Of a stretch of DNA of 64,000 bases, positions 41,460 through 50,441 are shown piece after piece. The stretch's first letter is position 1, and each line of letters opens with the position of its first letter. The notes beneath the pieces were generated by a model. It saw nothing but the letters and a program-made list of their open reading frames with translations, did not search any database and was not told where the DNA came from. A program made the translations under genes and the position numbers. The DNA comes from Brachybacterium sp. Z12 (GTDB lineage: Bacteria; Actinomycetota; Actinomycetes; Actinomycetales; Dermabacteraceae), in assembly GCF_014400405.1 (NCBI RefSeq), contig NZ_CP060496.1, positions 2,418,001-2,482,000 of the forward strand. The letters are read 5' to 3'.

Positions 41460-42107
41460 TCAGAGCACGGCGTCGAACGCCTCGCCGATTTCCTGCTCGC
41501 CATCGTTGTAGGCAACGAACTTCCCGGCGGTGCCGGGACGCTCGAGCGCGGCCACGATCGTGCGGGCGACGTTCCCGCGCGAGACGGTGCCGGCTTCGGC
41601 TGCGGCGGTGTCGATCCGCCCCGTCGGCTCCTCGAGCGTCAACCCGGAGGGACCGAGGATGGTCCATCCCAGCTGCGTGCTGCGCAGGTGATCGTCGGCC
41701 CGGGCCTTCGCCTCGGCGTAGGCGTGGAAGGGCTCGCCCTCCGGCACGCCGTGGTCCAGGCTCGCGCCGAAGTAGCTGACCATCACGTAGCGGGCGGCGC
41801 CGACGCGCTGCGCCGCGTCCATCGACGCGATCGCGGCGTCCTGGTCCACGGCGCGGGTGCGCTGCGGGTCCCCACCACCAGCGCCAGCAGCCCAGACCAC
41901 CGCATCCTTGCCGCGCAGCAGCTCGTCCCAGCCGGCGTCATCGAGGGTCTCGATGTCGCTGAGCACCGCCTTCGCCCCGGTCGCCTCGACCTCGGCGGCC
42001 TGCTCGGGGTTGCGGATCACCGCGTGCACGGTGTGCCCTGCCTTCACCAGCAGCGGCTCCGCGAGCAGCGCGATCTTGCCATGTCCTCCGATAAGTGCAA
42101 TTTCCAT
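41460..42107 (-). CDS. NAD(P)-binding atypical SDR-family protein
   Basis: 215 residues. MEIALIGGHGKIALLAEPLLV is a Rossmann start with an atypical GGHGKIA glycine motif; KDAVVWAAGAGGGDP and ARYVMVSYFGAS with a YAEAKARADDHL segment fit the YwnB/NmrA-like atypical SDR group. It is likely a cytoplasmic oxidoreductase or regulatory NAD(P) sensor. ATG 42107. The full frame is intact. Substrate unknown. Confidence 0.88.
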   Translation of the reverse strand: MEIALIGGHGKIALLAEPLLVKAGHTVHAVIRNPEQAAEVEATGAKAVLSDIETLDDAGWDELLRGKDAVVWAAGAGGGDPQRTRAVDQDAAIASMDAAQRVGAARYVMVSYFGASLDHGVPEGEPFHAYAEAKARADDHLRSTQLGWTILGPSGLTLEEPTGRIDTAAAEAGTVSRGNVARTIVAALERPGTAGKFVAYNDGEQEIGEAFDAVL

Positions 42108-42300
42108 ACCCCCACCATCGCACCGGGTCGGTGAGGCGTCGAGCCCCCGGACCATCTGTTCGCCGCCGGTGGACAGCTCCTGTCACCGGCAGACCGGCCG
42201 CTGGCGCTCCCCGCCAGTCCCGCGCCGGGCACCGGCCACACGCCGCTATCCTGTCCGAGCCGCACCACAGCGGCTCTCACCCCGGGGAAGGAACCTCGCC

Positions 42301-43307
42301 ATGGCCGGTGGACTCGCTGCCCTGCTCGATGACGTCGCCGCGCTCACCCGCCTGGCGGCCGCGAGCGCCGACGACGTCGCTGCCGCGTCCGCGAAGGCGG
42401 GTTCCAAGGCGATCGGCGTCGTGATCGACGACGCCGCTGTGACCCCGCAGTACGTGCAGGGCATCAAGCCCAAGCGCGAGCTGCCGATCATCTGGCGGAT
42501 CACCAAGGGCTCGCTGCGCAACAAGCTGGTGTTCATCCTGCCGGTCCTGCTGCTGCTGAGCGTGGTCGCGCCATGGCTGCTGACCCCCATCCTGATGCTC
42601 GGCGGGCTGTATCTGAGCTTCGAGGGCGCGGAGAAGATCTGGGAGCTGGTGCGCGGCAAGCCCAAGCAGGCTCCGCCGCCGCGCAGGGCGCCGACGCCGA
42701 GGACAAGGTCGTCTCCGGCGCTGTGCGCACCGACCTGATCCTCTCGGCCGAGATCATGGTGATCTCGATGAACTCCGTCGACACCGACAACCTGTGGATG
42801 CGCGCCGCGGTGCTCGTGGTGATCGCGCTCGGCATCACTGCCCTGGTCTACGGCTCCGTGGGCCTGCTGGTGAAGATGGACGACATCGGCCTCGCGCTCG
42901 CGAAGGATTCGGACTCTCAGTTCAAGCAGAAGTTCGGCACCGGCCTGGTGCGGGCGATGCCGCGGGTGATGGACGTCATCAGCTACGTAGGCATGGTCGC
43001 GATGCTGTGGGTGGGCGGCCACATCCTGCTGGTGGGCACCTTCGAGCTCGGCCTCGCCCAGCCCTACGGCTTCGTGCACCACCTCGAGGGCCTGGTCGTG
43101 GGTGTCGCCGGCGTCGGTGCCGTGCTCGCCTGGCTGATCAACACCTTCTTCTCCTTCATGCTCGGCCTGATCGTCGGCGCGCTGGTCGCGGTGATCATGC
43201 ACTTCCTGCCGTTCGGGCATCACGGCGACGACGAGGGCGCCGAGGCGCACGGCGCGGCCCCGACGACGCCCGGATTCGAGGGCTCGGCTCCCGACGCGAA
43301 GGCCTGA
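42301..43307 (+). CDS. DUF808 membrane protein (frameshifted in this read)
   Basis: About 335 residues, YedI family. The N-terminal MAGGLAALLDDVAALTRLAA and VVIDDAAVTPQYVQGIKPKRELPIIWRI signatures are followed by membrane helices (LVFILPVLLLLSVVAPWLLTPILMLGG and several more), a GTFELGLAQPYGFVHHLEG loop and a histidine-rich tail. One base is missing near 42680; corrected, GADAEDKVVSGAVRTDLILSAEI joins the halves. Function unknown. Confidence 0.9.
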
Positions 43308-43403
43308 CCACCGCTCCGATCCGTCCCCGACGGCGCTTGCCCGGCCTCGACCGGCATGCCAGGGTGGGTGACCCCTGTCACCGACCGAGGAGTTCACAGC
43401 GCC

Positions 43404-44691
43404 GTGCAACCTGTCGACCGCCGATCCTTCTTCCGCCTGACCACAGGTGCTGGCGTCGGCAGCACCGCCTTCGCCGCGACCGTGGCAGGTGTCCCGGCAC
43501 TCGCCGGGCTACGACCCGCTGGCCTTCCAGATCGAGGCGGCCCATGAGCGGAACCTCGAGTACCACGCATGGTTCAACCCGTACCGGGTCGCGATGAGCG
43601 AGGAGCCCGAGCTGGTCGAGGACCACCCCGCCCGCCGGCACCCCGAATGGGTGTGGCCCTACGGCGGCAAGCTCTACTACGACCCGGGCCTGCCCGAGGT
43701 CCGCTCCTTCGTCATCGACGCGATGATGGATGCGATCTCGCGCTACGACGTCGACGGCGCGCATTTCGACGACTACTTCTACCCCTACCCGTCGGGCGAT
43801 CTGCCCTATCCGGACCAGGAGACCTTCGCGACCCACGGCGACGGCGCCACCTTGATCGAGGACTGGCGCCGGGAGAACGTCAACCTGCTGGTGAGCGAGA
43901 TGCACGAGCGGATCCGCGCGGAGAAGCCCTGGGTGCGGTTCGGGGTCAGCCCGTTCGGGATCTGGCGCAACTCCTCGAGCGACCCGGAGGGCTCGGACAC
44001 CACCGGCTCGGAGTCCTACGAGATCATCTGCGCGGACTCGCTGCGCTGGGTGCGCGAGGGCTGGGTCGACTACATCAACCCGCAGATCTACTGGGAGTTC
44101 GGCAATCCCGCCGCCGACTACGAGACGCTCGTGAACTGGTGGGCGCAGAAGGTCGCGGACACGGACGTGGGCCTGTACGTCGGGGAGGCCGCGTACAAGG
44201 CGATCGAAGGCGTCTTCACGGAGGTCGGCGAGCTGGGTGACCACCTGGACCTCACCGAGACCCTCCCGGAGATCGACGGGAACGTGTTCTTCAGCGCGAA
44301 GAGCCTGCGCACCGACACCACCGGAGCGGTCGACGACCTGATCGCCCGGCACTACACGCACCCCGCGATCGTGCCGGTGCTCGACCAGGTACCGGGCGAC
44401 GCCCCGCCAGCGCCGACGGTGCTCGTGGTGCGGTCCACGGACGAGGGGGTGCAGGTGCGGTGGCGCGGCCACGGGGCGACCAGCTACGCCCTGTGGCACC
44501 TTCCCACCTCCGAGGTGCGCGAGGAGGATCTCGCCGACGGCCGCAACCTGGTCGCGACGGTCCGGGCGGACCGCGGCTCCCAGGCCCTCGTGCACGAGGG
44601 GGCCGACGGCAGCGGCTGGTACGCCGTGACGGCGTACGACCGCACCTGGCGCCAGAGCAGCCCCTCGGCGGCGTCAGCGCCGCGGCGCTGA
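43404..44691 (+). pseudogene. Tat-exported GHL10-type glycoside hydrolase, internal deletion
   Basis: GTG 43404 after GAGGAG begins a Tat signal (DRRSFFRLTTGAGVGSTAF) that runs to about residue 35. Then, near 43500, the sequence jumps out of frame straight into SPGYDPLAFQIEAAHERNLEYHAWFNPYRV, the middle of the GHL10/DUF187 barrel, which goes on with FDDYFYPYP and INPQIYWEFGNP to a C-terminal beta domain. About 100 residues that normally lie between (first barrel strands) are absent. This is either a real deletion that kills the gene or an assembly collapse. Confidence 0.75.
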
Positions 44692-44703
44692 CGCCGGGGG
44701 ACG

Positions 44704-44744
44704 GACGACGGCCCGGCAGCGGTGATCGCTGCCGGACCGTCGTC
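44704..44744. terminator. bidirectional terminator between converging genes
   Basis: GACGACGG-C-CCGGCAGCG (44704-44721) pairs with 44727-44744 apart from one C/A mismatch, loop GTGAT. It serves the glycoside hydrolase gene and the phosphoribosyltransferase gene, which converge here. Confidence 0.75.
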
Positions 44745-44792
44745 AAGGTCCGTGCGGGCGCCTCGCCGGCGGAGCCGGGGGCCGTCCGGCGC

Positions 44793-45322
44793 TCAGCGCC
44801 CCTCGGGGGCCTCCACCGCGCTCGGGGTGACGGGCGGCTCGGCCGACCACGGGAAGACGATCCACTCGTCGGTGCGGCGCCAGACGAAGTCCGGCGAGAC
44901 CACGGAGGCGGACTTCGCGTAGAGCACCGCGCTGCGGGCGTCGGCGCCCATGTCGCGCAGCAGGTCGAGCACGAGCGCGAGGGTGCGGCCGGAGTCGGCG
45001 ACGTCATCGACGACCAGCAGGCGCTTGCCCTTGATCGACTCGGCATCGAGCATCGGGGCGAGCAGCACCGGGTCCGGCAGGGTCTCGTGGACGTCGGTGT
45101 AGAACTCGACGTTGATCGCATCGGCGAGCTTGAGGCCCAGCGCGTAGGAGAGCGAGCCTGCGGGCAGCGCCCTCCGCGCGCCACGGCGATCACGATCTCG
45201 GGGTCGAAATCCGAATCCGCGATGCTCTGAGCGAGCTCACGCGACGCCGTGCCGAACAGATCCCAGGTCAGGACCTCCTTGACGACGAGATCGGCGGAAT
45301 CGGCGTGGTAGGCCTGGGACAT
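44793..45322 (-). CDS. purine-type phosphoribosyltransferase (frameshifted in this read)
   Basis: About 176 residues. The PRPP-binding motif is LLVVDDVADSGRTLALV, the hallmark of type I phosphoribosyltransferases; the N-terminal part has SDFDPEIVIAVARGG and SYALGLKLADAINVEFY after correction of a missing G near 45175. It resembles bacterial xanthine/hypoxanthine-type enzymes that salvage purines. ATG 45322 follows GAGGAGAAACGATCCG. The preferred base is not visible. Confidence 0.87.
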
Positions 45323-45495
45323 CGGATCGTTTCTCCTCGGGAGGGGCGGCGCAGAGTGTTCCGATGGTATCGGCCCCCACTCCATGAGCCGTTCGGGGGC
45401 CGGGCAGGTGCTCACTTCCTCACACGCCTCCTTGCGGGGTCCCGTCGGGGTCGCGCCGCGGCCGCTGGAGAATCGACCCTCACCACCACACACGA

Positions 45496-45542
45496 AACCA
45501 CACGTTCCCACTCTTGTCTTCTGTGGTTCATGTGGGTAATCT
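45496..45542 (+). promoter_or_regulatory. fru operon promoter and operator
   Basis: TTGTCT (45514-45519), a 17-bp spacer and TAATCT (45537-45542) make one of the clearest sigma-70-type promoters in the window. The inverted repeat AACCACA (45496-45502) / TGTGGTT (45522-45528) flanks the -35 box and enters the spacer, a natural place for the DeoR-family repressor encoded next to it. Confidence 0.65.
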
Positions 45543-45606
45543 CGACGTCGTCGCGACCACGGCTCACCCCGTCGGCCGCCGCCCCTTCGACGAAGCAGGT
45601 GAGCAC

Positions 45607-46368
45607 ATGTACGCCAGAGAACGACAGCGCCAGATCCTGGAGGCGCTCACCCGCACCGGCCGGGTCGCCGTCACGGACCTCTCCGCGCAGTTCGAAGTCA
45701 CCACCGAGACCGTGCGCCGCGACCTCGACCAGCTCGCAGACCGCGGCCAGCTGGTGCGCGTGCACGGAGGCGCCGTGCCGCGGCGCACCGGGGATGTCGA
45801 GCCCGATCTGGAGTCCCGCCGCGTCACCAACATCGCCGCCAAGCGACGCATCGCCCTCGCCGCCGCCGAGCTGCTGCCCACCGATCCGCGGTCCGCAGTC
45901 CTGCTCGATGCCGGCAGCTCCACCGCTGAGCTGCTCCCCCACCTCGCCGGCCGCCGCGGCCCTGTGATCACCAACGCTCCCGCTATCGCCCAGGGCGCCC
46001 TGGTCCACACCGATCTTGAGGTGCATGTGCTCCCGGGCCGGGTGCGGCCCACCACCGCGGCCGCCGTCGGCTCCACCACCGTCGATGCGTTGCGGGCCCT
46101 CCATCCCGAGATCGCCTTCCTCGGCTGCAACGGCCTGGACATCGAAGGATTCACCACCCCCGATCCCGATGAGGCCGCGGTGAAGGCTGCGATGGTCAGC
46201 TCCGCTGCGAAACGAGTGGTCCTCGCCGACTCCTCGAAGATCGGCGCCCGGCACCTGGTCACGTTCGCGGCACTCCCCGAGGTGGACACCCTCGTGACCG
46301 ACGCGGATATCCCCACCGCCCTGCTCCGCCAGCTCATCGACGCCGGAATCGAGGTGATCACGGCATGA
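45607..46368 (+). CDS. fruR: DeoR-family transcriptional regulator of the fru operon
   Basis: 253 residues. The N-terminal DeoR winged helix (MYARERQRQILEALTRTGRV...VTTETVRRDLDQLADRGQLVRVHGGA) is followed by the sugar-phosphate sensor domain (about 75-230: LLDAGSSTAELLPHLA, AFLGCNGLDIEGFTTPDP, VVLADSSKIGARHLVTFA). First gene of fruR-fruK-fruA; its stop overlaps the fruK start (ATGA). By analogy it represses the operon until fructose 1-phosphate is present. Confidence 0.93.
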   Translation: MYARERQRQILEALTRTGRVAVTDLSAQFEVTTETVRRDLDQLADRGQLVRVHGGAVPRRTGDVEPDLESRRVTNIAAKRRIALAAAELLPTDPRSAVLLDAGSSTAELLPHLAGRRGPVITNAPAIAQGALVHTDLEVHVLPGRVRPTTAAAVGSTTVDALRALHPEIAFLGCNGLDIEGFTTPDPDEAAVKAAMVSSAAKRVVLADSSKIGARHLVTFAALPEVDTLVTDADIPTALLRQLIDAGIEVITA

Positions 46369-47319
46369 TCATCACCTTCACCGCGAACCCCTCCCTGGAT
46401 CGCACCATCGATCTGGGCGGCGCCCTCACCCCCGGCGGGGTGCACCGCATCAGCTCGGACAGCACCCAGCCCGGCGGAAAGGGCATCAACGTCGCCCTCG
46501 GTGTGCACCGTGCGGGCCTGCCGGTCACCGCGGTGCTCCCTGCGGCTCCCACCGATCCGCTGCTGGACCTGCTGCGGGCTGATGGGCTGCCGCACCGCTC
46601 CAGCCCGGTGGCGGGCCGGATCCGCACCAACCTCACCGTGCTCTCCTCCCCGCAGCTGACCACGAAGCTCAACGAGCCGGGGGCCACGCTTTCCCCACCG
46701 AGGTGCAGCAGCTCGAGCAGCTGCTGCTGGACTGCGTCACGGCCGGGGACTCCGTCATGCTCTCGGGCTCGCTCGCCCCGGGCCTGCCCGTGGACGAGTA
46801 CGTGCGCCTGGTCGAGGCACTGCGCACCCGCGGTGCTCGCGTCGGCGTGGACACCTCCGATGCTCCGCTGGCGGCGCTCGCCGCGGCGCTGCCGCAGACG
46901 GCACCGGACTTCCTCAAACCCAATGCGGAGGAGCTGGGGCAGATCGTCGGCGCCGACGGCATCGCCCTCGAGCAGGAGGCCGGCGAGGGGAACCTCGACG
47001 GGGTCCGTGCGGCGGCCCTGGACCTGCATCGCCAGGGGTGGGTGCCGTGCTGGTGACCCTCGGCGCGGCGGGCGGGCTGCTCGCTGCTGAAGGCTCCGCC
47101 TGGTACTGCCCGTCCCCGGCGGGGCCCGTGGTCTCCACCGTGGGCGCCGGGGACTCCGCGACCGCCGGCTACCTCATCGCTCGTGAGCGGGAGGAGCCGC
47201 CTGCGGCTCGTCTCGCCCGCGCGCTCGCCTACGGCACGGCCGCCGTGGGCCTGCCCGGCACCACCATTCCGCGCCCCGACCAGGTCCGCGTCGATGCGGG
47301 CGCTGTCGTCCGGCTCTGA
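46365..47319 (+). CDS. fruK: 1-phosphofructokinase (two frameshifts in this read)
   Basis: PfkB-family kinase turning fructose 1-phosphate into fructose 1,6-bisphosphate, about 318 residues. Start MIITFTANPSLDRTIDLGG; substrate region QPGGKGINVALGVHRAG; C-terminal ATP/anion-hole motif VSTVGAGDSATAGYL. Missing bases near 46690 (ATLSPTEVQQLEQLL corrected) and near 47038 (HRQGVGAVLVTLGAAG corrected) divide the frame in three. Between fruR and fruA. Confidence 0.92.
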
Positions 47320-47364
47320 GCACTGCTTCATCCCACCCTCTCTCATCCTGCAGTGCGGGATGAG
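47320..47364 (+). promoter_or_regulatory. structured fruK-fruA spacer with crossing complementary segments
   Basis: GCACTGC (47320-47326) is complementary to GCAGTGC (47350-47356), and TCATCCC (47328-47334) to GGGATGA (47357-47363). The order 1-2-1'-2' is that of an H-type pseudoknot. As an alternative, CTCATCC (47342-47348) can pair with GGATGAG (47358-47364). The structure ends seven bases before AAGGAG of fruA. Possible control of fruA translation or mRNA processing. Confidence 0.45.
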
Positions 47365-47383
47365 CCCGTTCGAAGGAGAACCC

Positions 47384-49503
47384 ATGTCCACTCCCCTGAT
47401 GACCCCCGATCTGGTCCGGCTGGAGGTCGCCCCTCCCGGAGACAAGCACGCCGTGATCGGCCTGATGGCCGATCTCATCTCCGCCACCGGCCGCGCTGAT
47501 CGCGACGGTCTCGAAGCGGGGCTGCTGAAGCGCGAGGAGTCCTTCGCGACCGGCATGCCCGGCGGCTTCGCGATCCCCACTGCCGCACCGACGCGGTGCA
47601 CGAGGCGGCGCTGGGCTTCCTGCGCCTGGCGGAGCCCGTGGACTTCGGTTCGACCGACGGGCCCGCGGATCTCATCATCGGGATCGCTGCTCCGGCCGGC
47701 ACCGATGACCAGCACCTCAAGCTCCTCGCCCAGCTCTCCCGAGCCCTGATCCGGCCGGAGTTCCTCGCCGATCTGCGCGCGGCGCAGGAGCCTCATGAGG
47801 TCTCCGATCTGGTGATGGGCATCCTCGAGCCCGCCCCGGAGCCGGCTGCCGCCCCCGCCGGAGGCACAGTGCCCTCCGGCGCCACGGGAGCGACGGCGAC
47901 TGGTGCGGGCACTGGCACTGGCACTGGCGCAGGCGCTGCCGGGACTGCCGCTGCTGGCACCTCCGCGACCACCGACGGCGAGGCGTCGAGCGAGGCGCCG
48001 GTCCTGCTCGCGATCACCTCCTGCCCCACCGGAATCGCCCACACCTATATGGCGGCCGAGTCGCTCGAGAATGCCGCGAAGGAGAAGGGTGTCGAGCTGC
48101 ACGTCGAGACTCAGGGCTCCGGCGGGATCACCCCTTTCACGCAGGAGCAGATCGCCGCGGCGAGCGCCTGATCGTCGCCGCGGACGTCAACATCACCGGA
48201 CGGGAGCGCTTCGCGGGCCTGCCGCTCGTGGAGCATCCCGTCAAGCGGGCCATCTCCCATGGACCGCAGATGATCGACGAGGCCGTCGCCGCCTCCTCGG
48301 ACCCGTCGGCCCGGCGCGTGCCCACCGCCGGCGCGTCCGGCAGCGGCTCTGCTGACTCCTCGCAGTCGGGGTCGCGGCAGTCCTGGCCGCGGAGGATCCA
48401 GGGCGCCGTGATGACCGGCGTGTCCTACATGATCCCCTTCGTCGCCGCGGGCGGCCTGCTGATGGCGCTCGGCTTCCTCATCGGCGGCTTCGACGTGGCC
48501 TTCGTGGCACAGGACGTCGCGACCACCTTCTCGCTGACCTCTCTTCCGGACCAGCAGACCTATGAGGGTGCGACCGGGGCGATGCAGACCGAGCGGGCGG
48601 GCATGACCCTCTACCTCGGTGCAGTGCTGTTCACCCTCGGCGACCTCGGCATGGGCTTCCTGGTCGCGGCGCTGTCGGGCTATATCGCCTTCGGCCTGGC
48701 GGGACGCCCGGGCATCGCTCCGGGCTTCATCGGTGGGGCCGTGTCCTTGGCCATCGGCGCCGGATTCCTGGGCGGCCTGATCACCGGTCTGCTGGCCGGC
48801 CTGGTCGCTCTGTGGTTCACCACCCTGAAGCCGCCGCGGTGGCTTGCCGGGCTGATGCCCGTGGTGATCATCCGCTGCTGACCACCCTCGTGGTGGGCGG
48901 TCTGATGCTGCTGTTCCTGGGCCGCCCGCTGGCGTCCCTGATGACCGCCCTGCAGGACGGGCTGACCGGGATGTCCGGCTCCTCCGCGCTCCTGCTCGGC
49001 GTGATCATCGGGCTGATGATGTGCTTCGACCTGGGCGGGCCGGTCAACAAGGCCGCGTACCTGTTCGCGACCGCCGGCCTCTCCCAGGGCACCGAGGCGG
49101 CGTTCCAGATCATGGCGGCCGTGATGGCCGCGGGTATGGTGCCGCCGCTGGCGATGGCGCTGTCCACCGTGGTGCGCCGGAAGCTCTATTCCCCGTCGAG
49201 CGGGAGAACGGCACCACCGCCTGGCTGCTCGGGGCGGCATTCATCACCGAGGGCTCAATCCCCTTCGCTGCGGCTGACCCGCTGCGCGTGATCCCCTCGA
49301 TGATGGCCGGTGGCGCTGCCACCGGTGCCCTGATCATGGCCTTCGGAGTGGGCTCACAGGCCCCGCACGGCGGGATCTTCGTCGCCTTCGCGATCAACCC
49401 GATCTGGGGATTCCTGGTGGCGATCATCGTGGGCACGCTGGTCTCCGCCGCGCTCGTGACCGTTCTCAAGGAGCTCAGTCACCGCCGGACCGTCACCGCT
49501 TGA
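47384..49503 (+). CDS. fruA: fructose PTS transporter EIIABC (four frameshifts in this read)
   Basis: About 707 residues after four missing bases are restored (near 47578, 48167, 48880, 49194). EIIA (1-150) has its phospho-histidine in [18 protein letters not shown] (corrected). An Ala/Gly/Thr linker follows, then EIIB with the phospho-cysteine in [15 protein letters not shown] (corrected on to [16 protein letters not shown]), then EIIC with about nine membrane helices, from [26 protein letters not shown] through [19 protein letters not shown]. It imports and phosphorylates fructose at C1 using EI/HPr encoded elsewhere. ATG 47384 after AAGGAG. Confidence 0.94.
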
Positions 49504-49520
49504 GCACCTGCAGTGATCCC

Positions 49521-49550
49521 GAGAGCGCCCCGCTCCGGCGGGGCGCTCTC
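49521..49550 (+). terminator. fru operon terminator, 13-bp stem with UCCG loop
   Basis: GAGAGCGCCCCGC (49521-49533), loop TCCG, exact complement 49538-49550, 18 bp after the fruA stop. The closing C-G around UCCG makes it a UNCG-type tetraloop like the one at 12404. TATGCT just after it may be the -10 box of the next gene. Confidence 0.85.
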
Positions 49551-49595
49551 GTATGCTCTCCCCGACCCCAGAGCACCTGAGCGCGAGGAGCAGCG

Positions 49596-50441
49596 ATGCC
49601 GGAGACCGGACCGAGCGAGCTGCTGCTCGCCGAGGGCTCCCTGGGCCACATGCCCGCCTACGGCGGCGTGCATCTGAGCATGCTCGCGCTCATCGTCGCT
49701 GCGACTGCTGCCGCCGTGGCCTGGGTGCGGCGCGCCGATCCCGTACAGGTGGGCAGGGTGCTGCGGGCTGTGGGGTGGCTGCTGCTGGTGAACTCGATCT
49801 TCTGGACGCTGTGGGGATTCATGCCCTGGGCCTGGAACCTCGAGGAGTCCCTGCCGCTGCACTACTCCGATGCGCTGCGCTTCCTGCTCCCGCTCGTCCT
49901 CATCACCCAGGCACGGTGGGCGATCGCGGTCGCGTACTTCTGGGGGCTGACGCTGAACCTGCAGTCCGTGCTGACCCCGGACCTGAACTACTTCGTCTGG
50001 ATCCCGCTGGAGTTCGTGCAGTACTGGCTCGCTCACGGCACCGGGGTGCTGGTTCCGGTGGTGCTGATCTGGGGGCTCGGGTACCGGCCCACTTGGCGCG
50101 GCTGCGGCATCGCCTATGCGGTGACGGTGGGCTGGGCGGCGATCGCCTTCACCGGCAATGCCCTGACCGGCGCGAACTACGGCTATCTCAACCGGGCTCC
50201 CTCCGGGCCCTCGGTCCTCGACGTGCTCGGTCCCTGGCCGCAGTACCTGCTGGTCGAAGCTGTGCTCATCGCAGTGGTGTGGGCGCTGATGACTCTACCG
50301 TGGGTGCTGGTGGACCGTCGGCGGGGCACCCCGCTCTCCGGCCCCGGAGGGTTCGTGCGGCGGCCCGCGGCCGCTCAGGACAGCAGTTCGATCTCCGCGA
50401 GGCGCAGCGGGCCCTGGGAGGACGAGACCACCAGGCGGTGA
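49596..50441 (+). CDS. TIGR02206/YwaF family membrane protein
   Basis: 281 residues and about seven membrane helices. Family features: MPAYGGVHLSMLALIV in helix 1, LPLHYSDALRFLLPLVLITQ (helix 3, the LHxC/S-type motif region), NYFVWIPLEFVQYWLAHGTGVL and TGNALTGANYGYLNRAP. ATG 49596 follows GCGAGGAG. Function unknown. Its 3' end overlaps the converging mannosidase gene by 67 bp; the cytoplasmic tail is encoded there. Confidence 0.88.
   Translation: MPETGPSELLLAEGSLGHMPAYGGVHLSMLALIVAATAAAVAWVRRADPVQVGRVLRAVGWLLLVNSIFWTLWGFMPWAWNLEESLPLHYSDALRFLLPLVLITQARWAIAVAYFWGLTLNLQSVLTPDLNYFVWIPLEFVQYWLAHGTGVLVPVVLIWGLGYRPTWRGCGIAYAVTVGWAAIAFTGNALTGANYGYLNRAPSGPSVLDVLGPWPQYLLVEAVLIAVVWALMTLPWVLVDRRRGTPLSGPGGFVRRPAAAQDSSSISARRSGPWEDETTRR

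Noticed and set aside
47905..47945. Microsatellite-like GGCACT repeats in fruA
   Set aside because: They encode the Gly/Thr linker between EIIA and EIIB; repeats of this sort are ordinary in such linkers.
47384..49503. Programmed frameshifting or gene decay in fruA
   Set aside because: Four shifts in one gene, all single-base losses in C/G runs, match the error pattern seen in 24 other genes.
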